Source: Flavobacterium beibuense F44-8 (lineage in GTDB: Bacteria; Bacteroidota; Bacteroidia; Flavobacteriales; Flavobacteriaceae). From it: DNA of 64,000 nt. The DNA lies in contig NZ_JRLV01000003.1 in assembly GCF_000769915.1 (NCBI RefSeq), positions 1-64,000 on the forward strand. The letters are read 5' to 3'. Positions 1-7,119 of this stretch are shown piece after piece. The position numbers were made by a program, and so were the translations under genes. The stretch's first letter is position 1; every line of letters starts with the position of its first letter. The notes beneath the pieces were generated by a model. That model had not been told where the DNA came from, searched no databases, and was given only the letters and a program-made list of their open reading frames with translations.

Positions 1-2
1 GC

Positions 3-92
3 GAACCACTTGTTGATTGTAAAGAAAACTGCAGTGAAGAGCAACACGCTCAAAACAGACGCTCGGAGTTTGTGATCGTGAAAAAGAATTAG
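3..92 (+). CDS. C-terminal end of an OmpA-family protein (5' part outside window)
   Basis: An open frame enters from the left edge and stops at TAG 90-92, giving 29 residues. They end with Gln-Asn-Arg-Arg-Ser-Glu-Phe-Val-Ile-Val, which matches the last strand of the peptidoglycan-binding OmpA/MotB domain (NRR-S/V-E-F motif). The protein would therefore be an outer-membrane or periplasmic cell-wall anchor. A strong hairpin terminator follows 60 bases later, so this is the end of a transcription unit. With only the tail visible the exact protein cannot be named. Confidence 0.7.
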   Translation, partial: EPLVDCKENCSEEQHAQNRRSEFVIVKKN

Positions 93-153
93 CGTAAATA
101 TTAATTATAAAAATTGTCCATGAATAAATAGAACTTATTAATTTATTTAAAAT

Positions 154-175
154 CCCTGCGAGGCAGGGTTTTTTT
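154..175 (+). terminator. Rho-independent terminator of the OmpA-type gene
   Basis: CCCTGC and GCAGGG pair around a GAG loop and are followed by seven T. It lies on the chromosomal side of the attachment site, so it belongs to the host genome rather than the inserted element. Confidence 0.9.
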
Positions 176-236
176 GTTTATCTGCTTTTTGGTATAATGT
201 AATGTTAATTAACTAATTTTATTCAGAAAATACATC

Positions 237-257
237 ATTTGCCGATGCAGAAATTAG
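237..257. repeat. Left attachment site (duplicate of mnmE 3' end)
   Basis: ATTT, one variable base, then the 16-bp core CCGATGCAGAAATTAG. Read on the minus strand it encodes Asn-Phe-Cys-Ile-Gly-Lys followed by TGA, the same ending as MnmE. This is the displaced original 3' end of the host gene, left on the far side of the insert. Confidence 0.9.
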
Positions 258-789
258 TGAGCCTTACCATTGCTGAATTTCATGGTAGTGAGGTACAATA
301 GGGATACAGGTTTTATCCAAATATCAACAAACATCACAAACAAACCATTTGTTTGACTTTCAAAGACATACCGGCGAAGGGTTGCTGGTTAGACTGCAAA
401 TGTAAAATATTTTTTAAATGAAAATGGGCAAAATTGCTAATTTTTGATAGCATTTTAAAACTAGAATTTTAGTGAGGTACAAATCGTTGTGAAGAGCTAA
501 ATTAATTTAGATGGTCTCCTTCTATATTAGTTAGTTTATCTCAAATCAACGCAGTTACTTATATTCTGGTAAGCGGACTTGCCCGGACAATTTTCGAACA
601 CCTTTATAGAAGATTTGTCAATATTGGCGCGACTTTCGGCTTAATGTTATTTGAATTTTAAGATAATTTTATGGTGTGTTAAGATTATAATAAAATGATA
701 TAAATTTAATCTCTTCATTATATCAGATAAATTTCAGCAATAAAATTATAGTATTTCAGGTTATAACCGTTGAAAAAACTATGATTGGG
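258..789. other. Non-coding left end of the element
   Basis: Apart from the subterminal repeats near 290-340 and 474-484, no convincing reading frame, RNA or hairpin is visible in this AT-rich stretch. It probably holds decayed sequence of the element. Confidence 0.5.
290..340. repeat. Left subterminal repeat, possible integrase arm sites
   Basis: Contains GAGGTACAA at 290-298 and CAAACATCACAAA at 328-340, which recur in the same order and orientation near the other end (5381-5421). A further GAGGTACAAAT lies at about 474-484. Such subterminal repeats would suit arm-type binding sites of the recombinase, but that function is inferred. Confidence 0.5.
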
Positions 790-1059
790 TTAGTTTAAAT
801 TTCTAAATTCAAAAGGTGTCATGCCCGTTTTCTTTTTAAAAAGACGTGTAAAATGCTCCTGATATTTAAAGCTCAGTTGGAAAGCTACTTCGCTTATGGG
901 ATGGTTTGCTTCTAAAATAGAAATTTTGGCATGTTCAATAAGTCGGGATTGTATATAATCAGTCGCTGTATTTCCGGTTTCTTTCTCAACAAGATGGCCA
1001 AAATAGTTGGTGGAAAGGTGCAGTTGGTCTGCACAGTACGAAACGCTGGGCAACCCGAG
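790..1059 (-). pseudogene. AraC-family regulator remnant (DNA-binding domain only)
   Basis: About 88 codons encode the C-terminal AraC/XylS DNA-binding domain: both helix-turn-helix units are visible, the second ending Phe-Lys-Lys-Lys-Thr-Gly-Met-Thr-Pro-Phe-Glu-Phe-Arg. Homology starts abruptly at Gly-Leu-Pro-Ser-Val-Ser-Tyr. Upstream the frame soon hits a stop (1087-1089) and no ATG is available, only a TTG inside the conserved region. The N-terminal sensor half of about 200 residues is missing. I read this as a 5'-truncated gene left by rearrangement in the element, not a functional small regulator. It is related to but distinct from the intact AraC gene at 2384-3280. Confidence 0.75.
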
Positions 1060-1491
1060 AGTAGTTCCAAGGTTGGTATAATAAATCTAAGATTAGAAAC
1101 AATTTAAAGTTTCGTAGATCATAGGAAGACTTAATAAAAGTAGTAAACAGTACACTTGAATGTACCGAGTTATACATATGATCCAAAAGACTAAATTTTA
1201 AAGTTTTTTTAGTTAATGCTTCAGGTAAATACACTCATTCTTAATATCCTAAACTTTAGTACAAAAAAGTAAATAGTTGTCTAAAATCCCTGATAGGCCC
1301 AGCAACATATTCATTAATTGCCAATGCTAATGATAACAAAAAGAACCACAAATAAGAGTGATTTGTGGTTCTTATCGTACCTGATAATATTTATCTTCCT
1401 AACGAAGCCAACCAATTCAGCAATGAATATGGATAAAGGCCATCAAAGAAATACTTCATAGATAGCTTTTTTGAAATTGTAAAAGTTATTT
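1060..1491. other. Intergenic region with one terminator, otherwise empty
   Basis: No coding sequence can be supported. The only clear structure is the hairpin at 1341-1373. The segment just upstream of the AraC remnant does not look like AraC N-terminal sequence in any frame, consistent with a deletion junction near 1060. Confidence 0.5.
1336..1373 (-). terminator. Terminator downstream of the SDR gene
   Basis: A perfect 13-bp stem (AAGAACCACAAAT with ATTTGTGGTTCTT) closes a 7-base loop. On the minus strand it is followed by a T-run, as expected for a terminator of the oxidoreductase gene ending at 1492. Confidence 0.8.
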
Positions 1492-2304
1492 TTATTTACC
1501 GAAAAACGCTTTATCTAATTCTTCATGGAATACTTCGGCACCTAATTCTAAACGCTTGTTAAAATCGCCGTTAGCAACAGGACCAACCAAGTATCGCAAT
1601 TGGTTTTTACCATCTGTAGCTGCTTCATAAATAACTTCTGAAACTGTTTCCGCAGGGGCTAGATTATCCAGTACTTCATCACTGAAAAATACTTTTTTGA
1701 AACTATCAAAAATGTCATTATAAGCGGGATGTTCCGGCATTACTAAAGAACGTCCTGTGAAATCAGTTTTTGTAGGACCCGGTTGTACTGTTTTAACCTG
1801 AATGCCTAACTGGTTTAGTTCAAAAGCCAAACTTTCAGTAAACCCTTCAATAGCCCATTTAGTTGTATGATATAACGAAAAGAACGGATAAGCTACCAAG
1901 CCACCTATTGAAGAAATAGTAATAAATACACCTCCTTTATTTTCTCTAAAATGTGGAATAAACTCTTTTGTAAGTTTTATTACACCTAAAAGATTTGTGT
2001 TGATTACTTGTTCAATTTCTTGGTCTGTAGTTCCTTCCAAAGCTCCAACAGTACCATAACCTGCATTGTTTAGTACTACATCAATTTTACGTAAAGAAAT
2101 TGCTTTGGCTACTGTAGCTTTCATTTGTGTTTCATTAGTAACGTCTAGCGGTAATAAAGTTACATTAAGTAGTTGTGTAAGTTCCGTTTCTTTTTCAGGA
2201 TTTCGCATGGTTGCAATCACATTCCATCCTTTTTGCTGAAAATACATTGCAGTTGTTTTACCTATACCAGAAGAAGTTCCAGTAATAAAAATTGTCTTTG
2301 CCAT
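1492..2304 (-). CDS. Short-chain dehydrogenase/reductase (SDR) oxidoreductase
   Basis: A 270-residue classical SDR, a cytoplasmic NAD(P)-dependent oxidoreductase of unknown substrate. The cofactor-binding TGxxxGIG motif is at residues 9-16 (Gly-Thr-Ser-Ser-Gly-Ile-Gly), followed by Asn-Asn-Ala-Gly and the catalytic Ser and Tyr-His-Thr-Thr-Lys. The start is the ATG before Ala-Lys-Thr-Ile-Phe, because the residues upstream of it are not SDR-like. The AraC regulator immediately upstream on the same strand is a common partner of such SDRs and probably controls it. Both are cargo of the mnmE island. Confidence 0.88.
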   Translation of the reverse strand: MAKTIFITGTSSGIGKTTAMYFQQKGWNVIATMRNPEKETELTQLLNVTLLPLDVTNETQMKATVAKAISLRKIDVVLNNAGYGTVGALEGTTDQEIEQVINTNLLGVIKLTKEFIPHFRENKGGVFITISSIGGLVAYPFFSLYHTTKWAIEGFTESLAFELNQLGIQVKTVQPGPTKTDFTGRSLVMPEHPAYNDIFDSFKKVFFSDEVLDNLAPAETVSEVIYEAATDGKNQLRYLVGPVANGDFNKRLELGAEVFHEELDKAFFGK

Positions 2305-2383
2305 AGTTTTAAATTTTATGAAGACAAAGTTAGAGCAGGTATGAAGCCTACAGTAACAAAAAACAATCGTAATTGTACAAAAA

Positions 2384-3280
2384 TCAATCAATCCTGAATT
2401 GACTAGGCGTCATACTAGTTTGCTTCTTGAAAAAGTTGTGAAAATGAGTAACTTCTTTAAAGCCTAACGCAAAAGCAATTTCCGAAATGTCTTTATCGGT
2501 ATGTTGTAATAATATCTTAGCTTCTACCAAAATACGTTCTTGAATTATAACCGAGGTAGGTTTTTGAAAAACAATCTTTAGTGCTTTATTCAAGTGGTTT
2601 ACATGAACTGATAGTTTTTCAGCAAAATCTGATGCAGAACGTAATGGTAATACACCTACATCTTCTATGGGAAACTGACGTTCTAAGAGTTCTAAAAATT
2701 GTGTGGCTATTTTTTGTGCTCCATTGGTAAGCTGTTGCGAAGTCTTTTTGGGAGGTTGTATTTTTTCTGCTTGGTACAACAGATCAAAAACTAACATACG
2801 CATTTTGTCATATTTATGCTTATAATCAGATGTCCACTCTATTAACATATCTGAAAATACCTGTTTAGCCCAGACGTATTGTTGGTTTGTTAATTCAATG
2901 ATAGGATCACCTGTTGCTTGAAATGGTGCATATTGAATAGGATTACCGAAATGATGAAAAAAGTTTTCTGTAAAAACACATGAAAAACCAAGCTGTTTTT
3001 CACCAATTTGTTCCCAATTATACGGTACGAGCGGATTGGCAAACAATAATGCTTGTTTTTTAATCTCTATGGTTTTATCTAAATAATGTACTTTGTTTTT
3101 CCCTTCAATTAAGCTTATTTTAAAATAGCCTCTTCTGCTATAAGGAATAGGTTTGATGCTGCATCCCATCAAATCCTCAAAAGCAAATACATTAAAATGA
3201 CCTAATTCTTTTTGTAGTGTTTCAGGTATCTTTTGCAAGCGTTGCTTATAGAAGTCATCTAAAGTTTCGATATTTTTCAT
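2384..3280 (-). CDS. AraC-family transcriptional regulator
   Basis: 298 residues. The C-terminal third holds the two helix-turn-helix motifs of the AraC/XylS DNA-binding domain, ending with a Phe-Lys-Lys-Gln-Thr-Ser-Met-Thr-Pro-Ser-Gln-Phe-Arg segment. The N-terminal part resembles the cupin-like effector domain (Tyr-Ser-Arg-Arg-Gly-Tyr-Phe-Lys, then a run of strands). The chosen ATG starts Lys-Asn-Ile-Glu-Thr-Leu; an upstream in-frame alternative adds only five residues. It lies 79 bases upstream of the SDR gene in the same direction and most likely regulates it. The effector is unknown. Confidence 0.88.
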   Translation of the reverse strand: MKNIETLDDFYKQRLQKIPETLQKELGHFNVFAFEDLMGCSIKPIPYSRRGYFKISLIEGKNKVHYLDKTIEIKKQALLFANPLVPYNWEQIGEKQLGFSCVFTENFFHHFGNPIQYAPFQATGDPIIELTNQQYVWAKQVFSDMLIEWTSDYKHKYDKMRMLVFDLLYQAEKIQPPKKTSQQLTNGAQKIATQFLELLERQFPIEDVGVLPLRSASDFAEKLSVHVNHLNKALKIVFQKPTSVIIQERILVEAKILLQHTDKDISEIAFALGFKEVTHFHNFFKKQTSMTPSQFRID

Positions 3281-3585
3281 TATACAAAAATACAAAAATC
3301 AAATATTATACACATTTTCAATTATGTGAAACTTTATAAATCTAGCTACTTATAAAATCATATAGAACATGATTAATAAAACAATTACTAAAAAACCACC
3401 TATGTTGGTTTAATTAATTTTTTGGAATATAAAGTGCTAAACTAACAAAAATAGCTTTAGACATGCTCGCTTATTCAGAGATATTTAGCCCCCTCAGAAA
3501 TCAATGGATTAAAAGTAGCAAAGCATACTTGACAAGAGCAAAAACAAACAAGAAGTTGCAGTCAAAAAAATGACAGTAAAAGATA
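3281..3585. other. Intergenic region in the element
   Basis: No gene seen. A hairpin at 3388-3411 (AAACCA paired with TGGTTT) precedes a short T-run on the minus strand and could terminate transcription of the integrase operon. Confidence 0.5.
3388..3411 (-). terminator. Possible terminator of the integrase operon
   Basis: AAACCA and TGGTTT form a 6-bp stem with a 7-base loop; on the minus strand it ends in a T-run. It lies about 175 bases past the integrase stop. The stem is short, so this is tentative. Confidence 0.4.
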
Positions 3586-4728
3586 TTATTTGATGTGTAT
3601 ATTGTTGGCTGCTGCTCTTTTTTTTTGGTCGATGACTTTGGTGTATATTTGAGTTGTTTTAATGCTTTTATGCCCCAGCATCTTAGATACTGTCAGCAGG
3701 TCTGTACCATGGGCAATTTGTAGGGTGGCATACGTATGTCGGAAACAATGAAAGGTAATGTGCTTGCTGATGCCCGCATCGGTTACCCAAATGGGTACCA
3801 GCCGGTCAAAGTCCCACTTTTTAAGGGTCGGAAATACCAATTCTTCCGTACCAATCGGTTTCCCTAATATTTCATAGGCCATTTCAGAGATGGGAAGGTT
3901 TTCCTGTCGTTGGGTCTTTTGCTGTGCAAACCTAATATAATAGCCATCATTTAGCGTATGCTGTACTTCTTTCCATTTAAGTTTTCGGATATCCGAATAA
4001 CGCATACCTGTCAGTATCGAAAACAAGCTGACACGTTTTACCACTTCTTTTTTACAGGGGGTGTGGAATAGTGCTGTAGCTTCTTCCAGTGTCAGGAAAT
4101 TCCGTTGTGATTCCTGTTCCTTAATCCCTTCAATGCCTGCATTCACATCAGTGTGCAATAATCCTTCCTTATAGGCTTTCTTCAGGGTGGTCCTGAGTTT
4201 GTTGAAATACGACAGCGCCGTATTCCTGGCCAGTATCTTTCCGGTATCTCTTCTGCTTTTGGCCGTTAGCAGATAGTCACGGTAATCATCAACCAACACT
4301 ATGGTGATATCCCCAAAAGTTAATTTCTTACCATCGGCAAAGTTTTCAAAATGGCAGATGGCACTCTCCCAAATCTCATTGCTTTGCCCGGAGCGCTTCG
4401 CCGCCTGCTTTTTAAAGTAGGGCAGGAAGGGACGCTGGGCAATTTCTTTCCGGCGCAGCTGCTCCATCTCAAAAGGCGTATTGATAAATTCCTTGTTTAC
4501 CTCGTTCCGGCGTCGGGTACAGATCATTTCAGCCATTCTCAGGTTTTCGGAATTATTGAGTTTTTGGGCAAATCCTTTCGGTTTTTCATAGATGTACAGT
4601 TTCAGAAATTCCCTGCGTGTCCGGATTCCGCTCTCCGGATCGGTTATGGGCGGATAAAAGTCAAGATACAGCGACTTCCTGCCTCCGCTAAGGGTTTTGC
4701 TTCGTAATGTTACACGTGTCTTTTTCAT
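3586..4728 (-). CDS. Tyrosine recombinase (site-specific integrase)
   Basis: 380 residues of the phage/transposon integrase family. After an N-terminal arm-binding region and a SAM-like core-binding domain (about 105-205), the catalytic domain shows Arg243 (Thr-Gly-Met-Arg-Tyr-Ser-Asp), Lys271, His327-x2-Arg330, His353 (Leu-Gly-His-Lys) and the nucleophile Tyr362. All catalytic residues are present, so the enzyme may be active. Its ATG overlaps the stop of the upstream HTH gene by four bases (ATGA), so the two are translationally coupled. It presumably recombines the repeats at 242-257 and 5528-5543. Confidence 0.93.
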   Translation of the reverse strand: MKKTRVTLRSKTLSGGRKSLYLDFYPPITDPESGIRTRREFLKLYIYEKPKGFAQKLNNSENLRMAEMICTRRRNEVNKEFINTPFEMEQLRRKEIAQRPFLPYFKKQAAKRSGQSNEIWESAICHFENFADGKKLTFGDITIVLVDDYRDYLLTAKSRRDTGKILARNTALSYFNKLRTTLKKAYKEGLLHTDVNAGIEGIKEQESQRNFLTLEEATALFHTPCKKEVVKRVSLFSILTGMRYSDIRKLKWKEVQHTLNDGYYIRFAQQKTQRQENLPISEMAYEILGKPIGTEELVFPTLKKWDFDRLVPIWVTDAGISKHITFHCFRHTYATLQIAHGTDLLTVSKMLGHKSIKTTQIYTKVIDQKKRAAANNIHIK

Positions 4729-5288
4729 AGCTCTACTGCATTAAATATAACATCGAGTTCAGCTTTTGGAACATAGGTAAACTTACCTATACAGTACTTC
4801 ACGATTCCGTGGCGGTGCAATAAATGGTACAGTGCCGCAGGGGATACGTTAAATTCAGTTTGCGCCTGCCCAATAGTATAACAGTGTTCAATACCCGGAA
4901 AAGCCTGAACTGGTTCCAGTTTTTGAGGAATAATGGGTACGGCAAAAAAAGCTTCCATATCGCATTTTCTAAGCACGGTTCGGGTCCCGAACTTGGCAAT
5001 GTTGAGATGTCCTCGGTCAATTAACCGGTAAATTGTCCTTCTGCTGATTCCGAAGATCCTTCCCGCCTGGGTAATGCTAAGGAATTCTCGTTGGGTAATT
5101 TTCTCCAAATCGCCACTTAACAAGCGGCTGGTCTGCGCATTGGTTTTGTCTATTTTTTCCTGTCGCTGTGCGGCTTTGTAGGCCCTACTGTTGCACTTGT
5201 GGGAACAGTATTTTGTTGTTGTTTTTTTAGCCGTGAATTCCTGCAGACAGAACTCACAGATTTTTTTAATCCTGATGTTGGTGCTCAT
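4725..5288 (-). CDS. Zinc-knuckle protein with two MerR-like HTH domains, probable excisionase
   Basis: 187 residues. Residues 11-32 hold a small zinc-finger-like Cys-x2-Cys...Cys-x3-Cys. Residues 70-112 are an excisionase-type helix-turn-helix (Ile-Ser-Arg-Arg-Thr-Ile-Tyr-Arg-Leu-Ile), and residues 138-180 look like a second, divergent copy. Excisionases of tyrosine-recombinase elements carry one such domain; here it probably bends att DNA or regulates the operon. The ATG at 5288 is preferred: it directly precedes the zinc motif and GGGAG lies just upstream. A longer frame to 5411 would run into the repeat region. It overlaps the integrase gene by 4 bp. Confidence 0.75.
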   Translation of the reverse strand: MSTNIRIKKICEFCLQEFTAKKTTTKYCSHKCNSRAYKAAQRQEKIDKTNAQTSRLLSGDLEKITQREFLSITQAGRIFGISRRTIYRLIDRGHLNIAKFGTRTVLRKCDMEAFFAVPIIPQKLEPVQAFPGIEHCYTIGQAQTEFNVSPAALYHLLHRHGIVKYCIGKFTYVPKAELDVIFNAVEL

Positions 5289-5380
5289 TCTCCCAATATT
5301 TTGTGCCTCCCTGTGCCTAAGTGTGTCTCTGTGTGCCATTATTTCGCCAAAAAAAGGTCCCGGAGGACAACTTTTAGGGC

Positions 5381-5421
5381 GAGGTACAAATGGGGTACAA
5401 ATTTGAGCCAAACATCACAAA
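5381..5421. repeat. Right subterminal repeat, possible integrase arm sites
   Basis: Two near-identical 11-mers, GAGGTACAAAT (5381-5391) and GGGGTACAAAT (5392-5402), lie head to tail, followed by CAAACATCACAAA (5409-5421). The set mirrors the repeats inside the left end. It sits just upstream of the excisionase-like gene, so binding here could also control that operon. Confidence 0.5.
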
Positions 5422-5446
5422 ATAAAGATAAAGTGGCTAAAAATGA

Positions 5447-5489
5447 AAAACCAGTTAAATTGCTGTTTTATAACAATTTAACTGGTTTT
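5447..5489 (-). terminator. Strong bidirectional hairpin downstream of mnmE
   Basis: A perfect 16-bp inverted repeat (5447-5462 with 5474-5489) closes an 11-base loop; T-rich sequence follows on the minus strand. It would terminate mnmE, and it lies inside the element, 34 bases from its edge. The element thus brings a terminator that insulates it from mnmE transcription. Confidence 0.75.
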
Positions 5490-5520
5490 GTTTGTGTTGT
5501 CTTGCGATGTTTTGCGCCTG

Positions 5521-6918
5521 CTATTTACCGATGCAGAAATTAGCAAAAATATTACCTAACAGTTCATCATTAGTAACCTGACCTGTAATTTCTCCAAAGT
5601 AGTATAGTGCCTGCCTAATGTCAATAGCCATAAGATCGGCAGGGAGGTTAGATTGCAGTCCAAACTGTACTTTTTGGATCTCTTCTAAGGCTTTTAATAA
5701 CGAATCATAATGCCTTGTATTGGTTACTATGGTTTCGTTATTACGTAATGCTCCCGTATTAACGAAAGAAAGCAGCTTATCTTTTAGTTCCTCAACACCC
5801 GTATTTTCTTTAGCTGAAATAAGCATAAGTTCTTCAATAGCTAAAGTGATTTCGGTTTTCTGACCATCAGTAATTTTATCGGCTTTGTTTCCTAAAACAA
5901 TAAGAGGTTTTAAAGGAAACTGGTTTTTTATTTTTTCAATCTCAATTTTAAGTCGGTTAAGATATTCTTTATCGTTTGCCAAAGCCGAACTGTCTATTAG
6001 GTAAATAACAACCTGAGCCTGTTCTATTTTTTCAAAAGTCTTTTTGATACCAATACTTTCAACTACATCTTTAGTCTCCCTGATTCCGGCAGTATCAATA
6101 AACCTGAAACCTATACCGTTTATAACCAGTTCGTCTTCAATGGTATCTCTTGTTGTACCGGCAATGTCAGATACAATGGCTCTTTCTTCATTTAATAAGG
6201 CATTAAGCAGGGTAGATTTACCTACGTTAGGTTCTCCTACAATAGCCACCGGAATACCATTTTTAATAACATTACCTACAGCAAATGAATCGATAAGTCT
6301 TTTAAGTACAAATTCAATTCGGTTCAATAGATCATGGAATTGGGTACGGTCGGCAAACTCAACATCCTCTTCAGAGAAGTCTAGCTCAAGCTCTATGAGA
6401 GAAGCAAAATTTAGTAGTTCATCGCGTAATTTGGCAATTTCGTTAGAGAAACCACCCCTCATCTGCTGCATGGCAATTTGGTGCGATGCCTCATTATCAC
6501 TGGCAATCAGGTCGGCTACTGCTTCAGCCTGTGATAAGTCGAGTTTTCCATTCAAAAATGCCCTTAGTGTAAACTCACCGGCATTAGCCATACGGCAACC
6601 GCTACGCAACATTAACTGAATAATTTGCTGTTGTATAAAAGTAGAACCATGGCAGGAAATCTCTATAGTATTTTCTCCGGTGTAGGAGTTAGGTCCTTTA
6701 AAAAGAGATAGCAAAACCTGGTCATAAATTTTATCGCCATCGGCAATATGACCAAGGTGTATGGTATGCGTTTTTTGTTTAGTGATATCCTTACCGGAAA
6801 CCGAACGAAAAACCTTAGATGCTATGGTGATGGCATCTTTACCTGATAAGCGTATAATGGCTATGGCTCCGGCTCCCGAAGGTGTTGCAAGTGCTACAAT
6901 GGTGTCCTGTAAAATCAT
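5521..6918 (-). CDS. mnmE: tRNA modification GTPase MnmE (TrmE)
   Basis: 465 residues. With MnmG it installs the 5-carboxymethylaminomethyl group on U34 of tRNAs reading purine-ending two-fold codons. The N-terminal tetrahydrofolate-binding domain covers about 1-120. The G domain is inserted in the helical domain: G1 Gly-Glu-Pro-Asn-Val-Gly-Lys-Ser at 228-235, Asp-Thr-Ala-Gly at 275-278, Asn-Lys-Ala-Asp at 344-347. The protein ends in the essential Cys-Ile-Gly-Lys. The start is the ATG before Ile-Leu-Gln-Asp-Thr. The last codons lie in the attachment site of the island, and the present stop codon is supplied by the element. Confidence 0.97.
   Translation of the reverse strand: MILQDTIVALATPSGAGAIAIIRLSGKDAITIASKVFRSVSGKDITKQKTHTIHLGHIADGDKIYDQVLLSLFKGPNSYTGENTIEISCHGSTFIQQQIIQLMLRSGCRMANAGEFTLRAFLNGKLDLSQAEAVADLIASDNEASHQIAMQQMRGGFSNEIAKLRDELLNFASLIELELDFSEEDVEFADRTQFHDLLNRIEFVLKRLIDSFAVGNVIKNGIPVAIVGEPNVGKSTLLNALLNEERAIVSDIAGTTRDTIEDELVINGIGFRFIDTAGIRETKDVVESIGIKKTFEKIEQAQVVIYLIDSSALANDKEYLNRLKIEIEKIKNQFPLKPLIVLGNKADKITDGQKTEITLAIEELMLISAKENTGVEELKDKLLSFVNTGALRNNETIVTNTRHYDSLLKALEEIQKVQFGLQSNLPADLMAIDIRQALYYFGEITGQVTNDELLGNIFANFCIGK
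5523..5543. repeat. Right attachment site, inside the end of mnmE
   Basis: Matches the left copy at 20 of 21 positions; the 16-bp core CCGATGCAGAAATTAG is identical. It lies within the functional mnmE gene and includes the codons for the catalytic C-terminal Cys-Ile-Gly-Lys motif. The stop codon just left of it comes from the element. Confidence 0.9.
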
Positions 6919-7033
6919 AAACAAAAGTTTTTGCAAAGATAGTTATTAAACACACAACGCAAACATTTGTTCATTCGTCGTATAATTACTACCATTCGTC
7001 TATCTGTTAGTGATTTATTGAAAATCTTTTAGT

Positions 7034-7041
7034 TACATTTG
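7034..7041 (+). promoter_or_regulatory. Possible -7 box of the lipoprotein gene
   Basis: TACATTTG matches the Bacteroidota -7 consensus TAnnTTTG, about 80 bases before the start codon. A TTG at 7018-7020 is only 13 bases away, closer than the usual spacing, so the -33 element is uncertain. Confidence 0.4.
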
Positions 7042-7119
7042 TACTATAATTTGAATAAATAAATTCAAAAAATAAATATTACAGTCAGCTAAATAATTTT
7101 TCACCCCACAAAACCGACT

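Larger units (their letters stand above)
242..5543. mobile_element. 5.3 kb integrative element inserted in the 3' end of mnmE
   Basis: Two direct copies of a 16-bp sequence (242-257 and 5528-5543) bound the segment. The right copy is the last part of the intact mnmE gene. The left copy is a stranded duplicate of the same codons (Asn-Phe-Cys-Ile-Gly-Lys-stop on the minus strand). The tyrosine recombinase and its probable excisionase sit at the mnmE side, as is usual for such islands. Cargo is an AraC regulator with an SDR oxidoreductase, plus an AraC remnant. Integration at the 3' end of mnmE/trmE is known for Salmonella genomic island 1; the enzyme here is of the Bacteroidota type. The content is small and partly decayed, so it may no longer move. 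Confidence 0.88.

Noticed and set aside
790..1053. Functional 87-residue AraC-type regulator starting at TTG
   Set aside because: The TTG lies inside the conserved HTH domain and the usual sensor domain is lost, so a truncated remnant is the better reading.
4351..4707. 118-codon frame opposite the integrase
   Set aside because: Antisense to the well-conserved recombinase N-terminal half; no protein-like features.
6044..6619. Long open frame of 191 codons opposite mnmE
   Set aside because: It lies entirely antisense to the conserved mnmE G domain, is Ser-rich and low in complexity, and has no homology-like pattern; a shadow frame.
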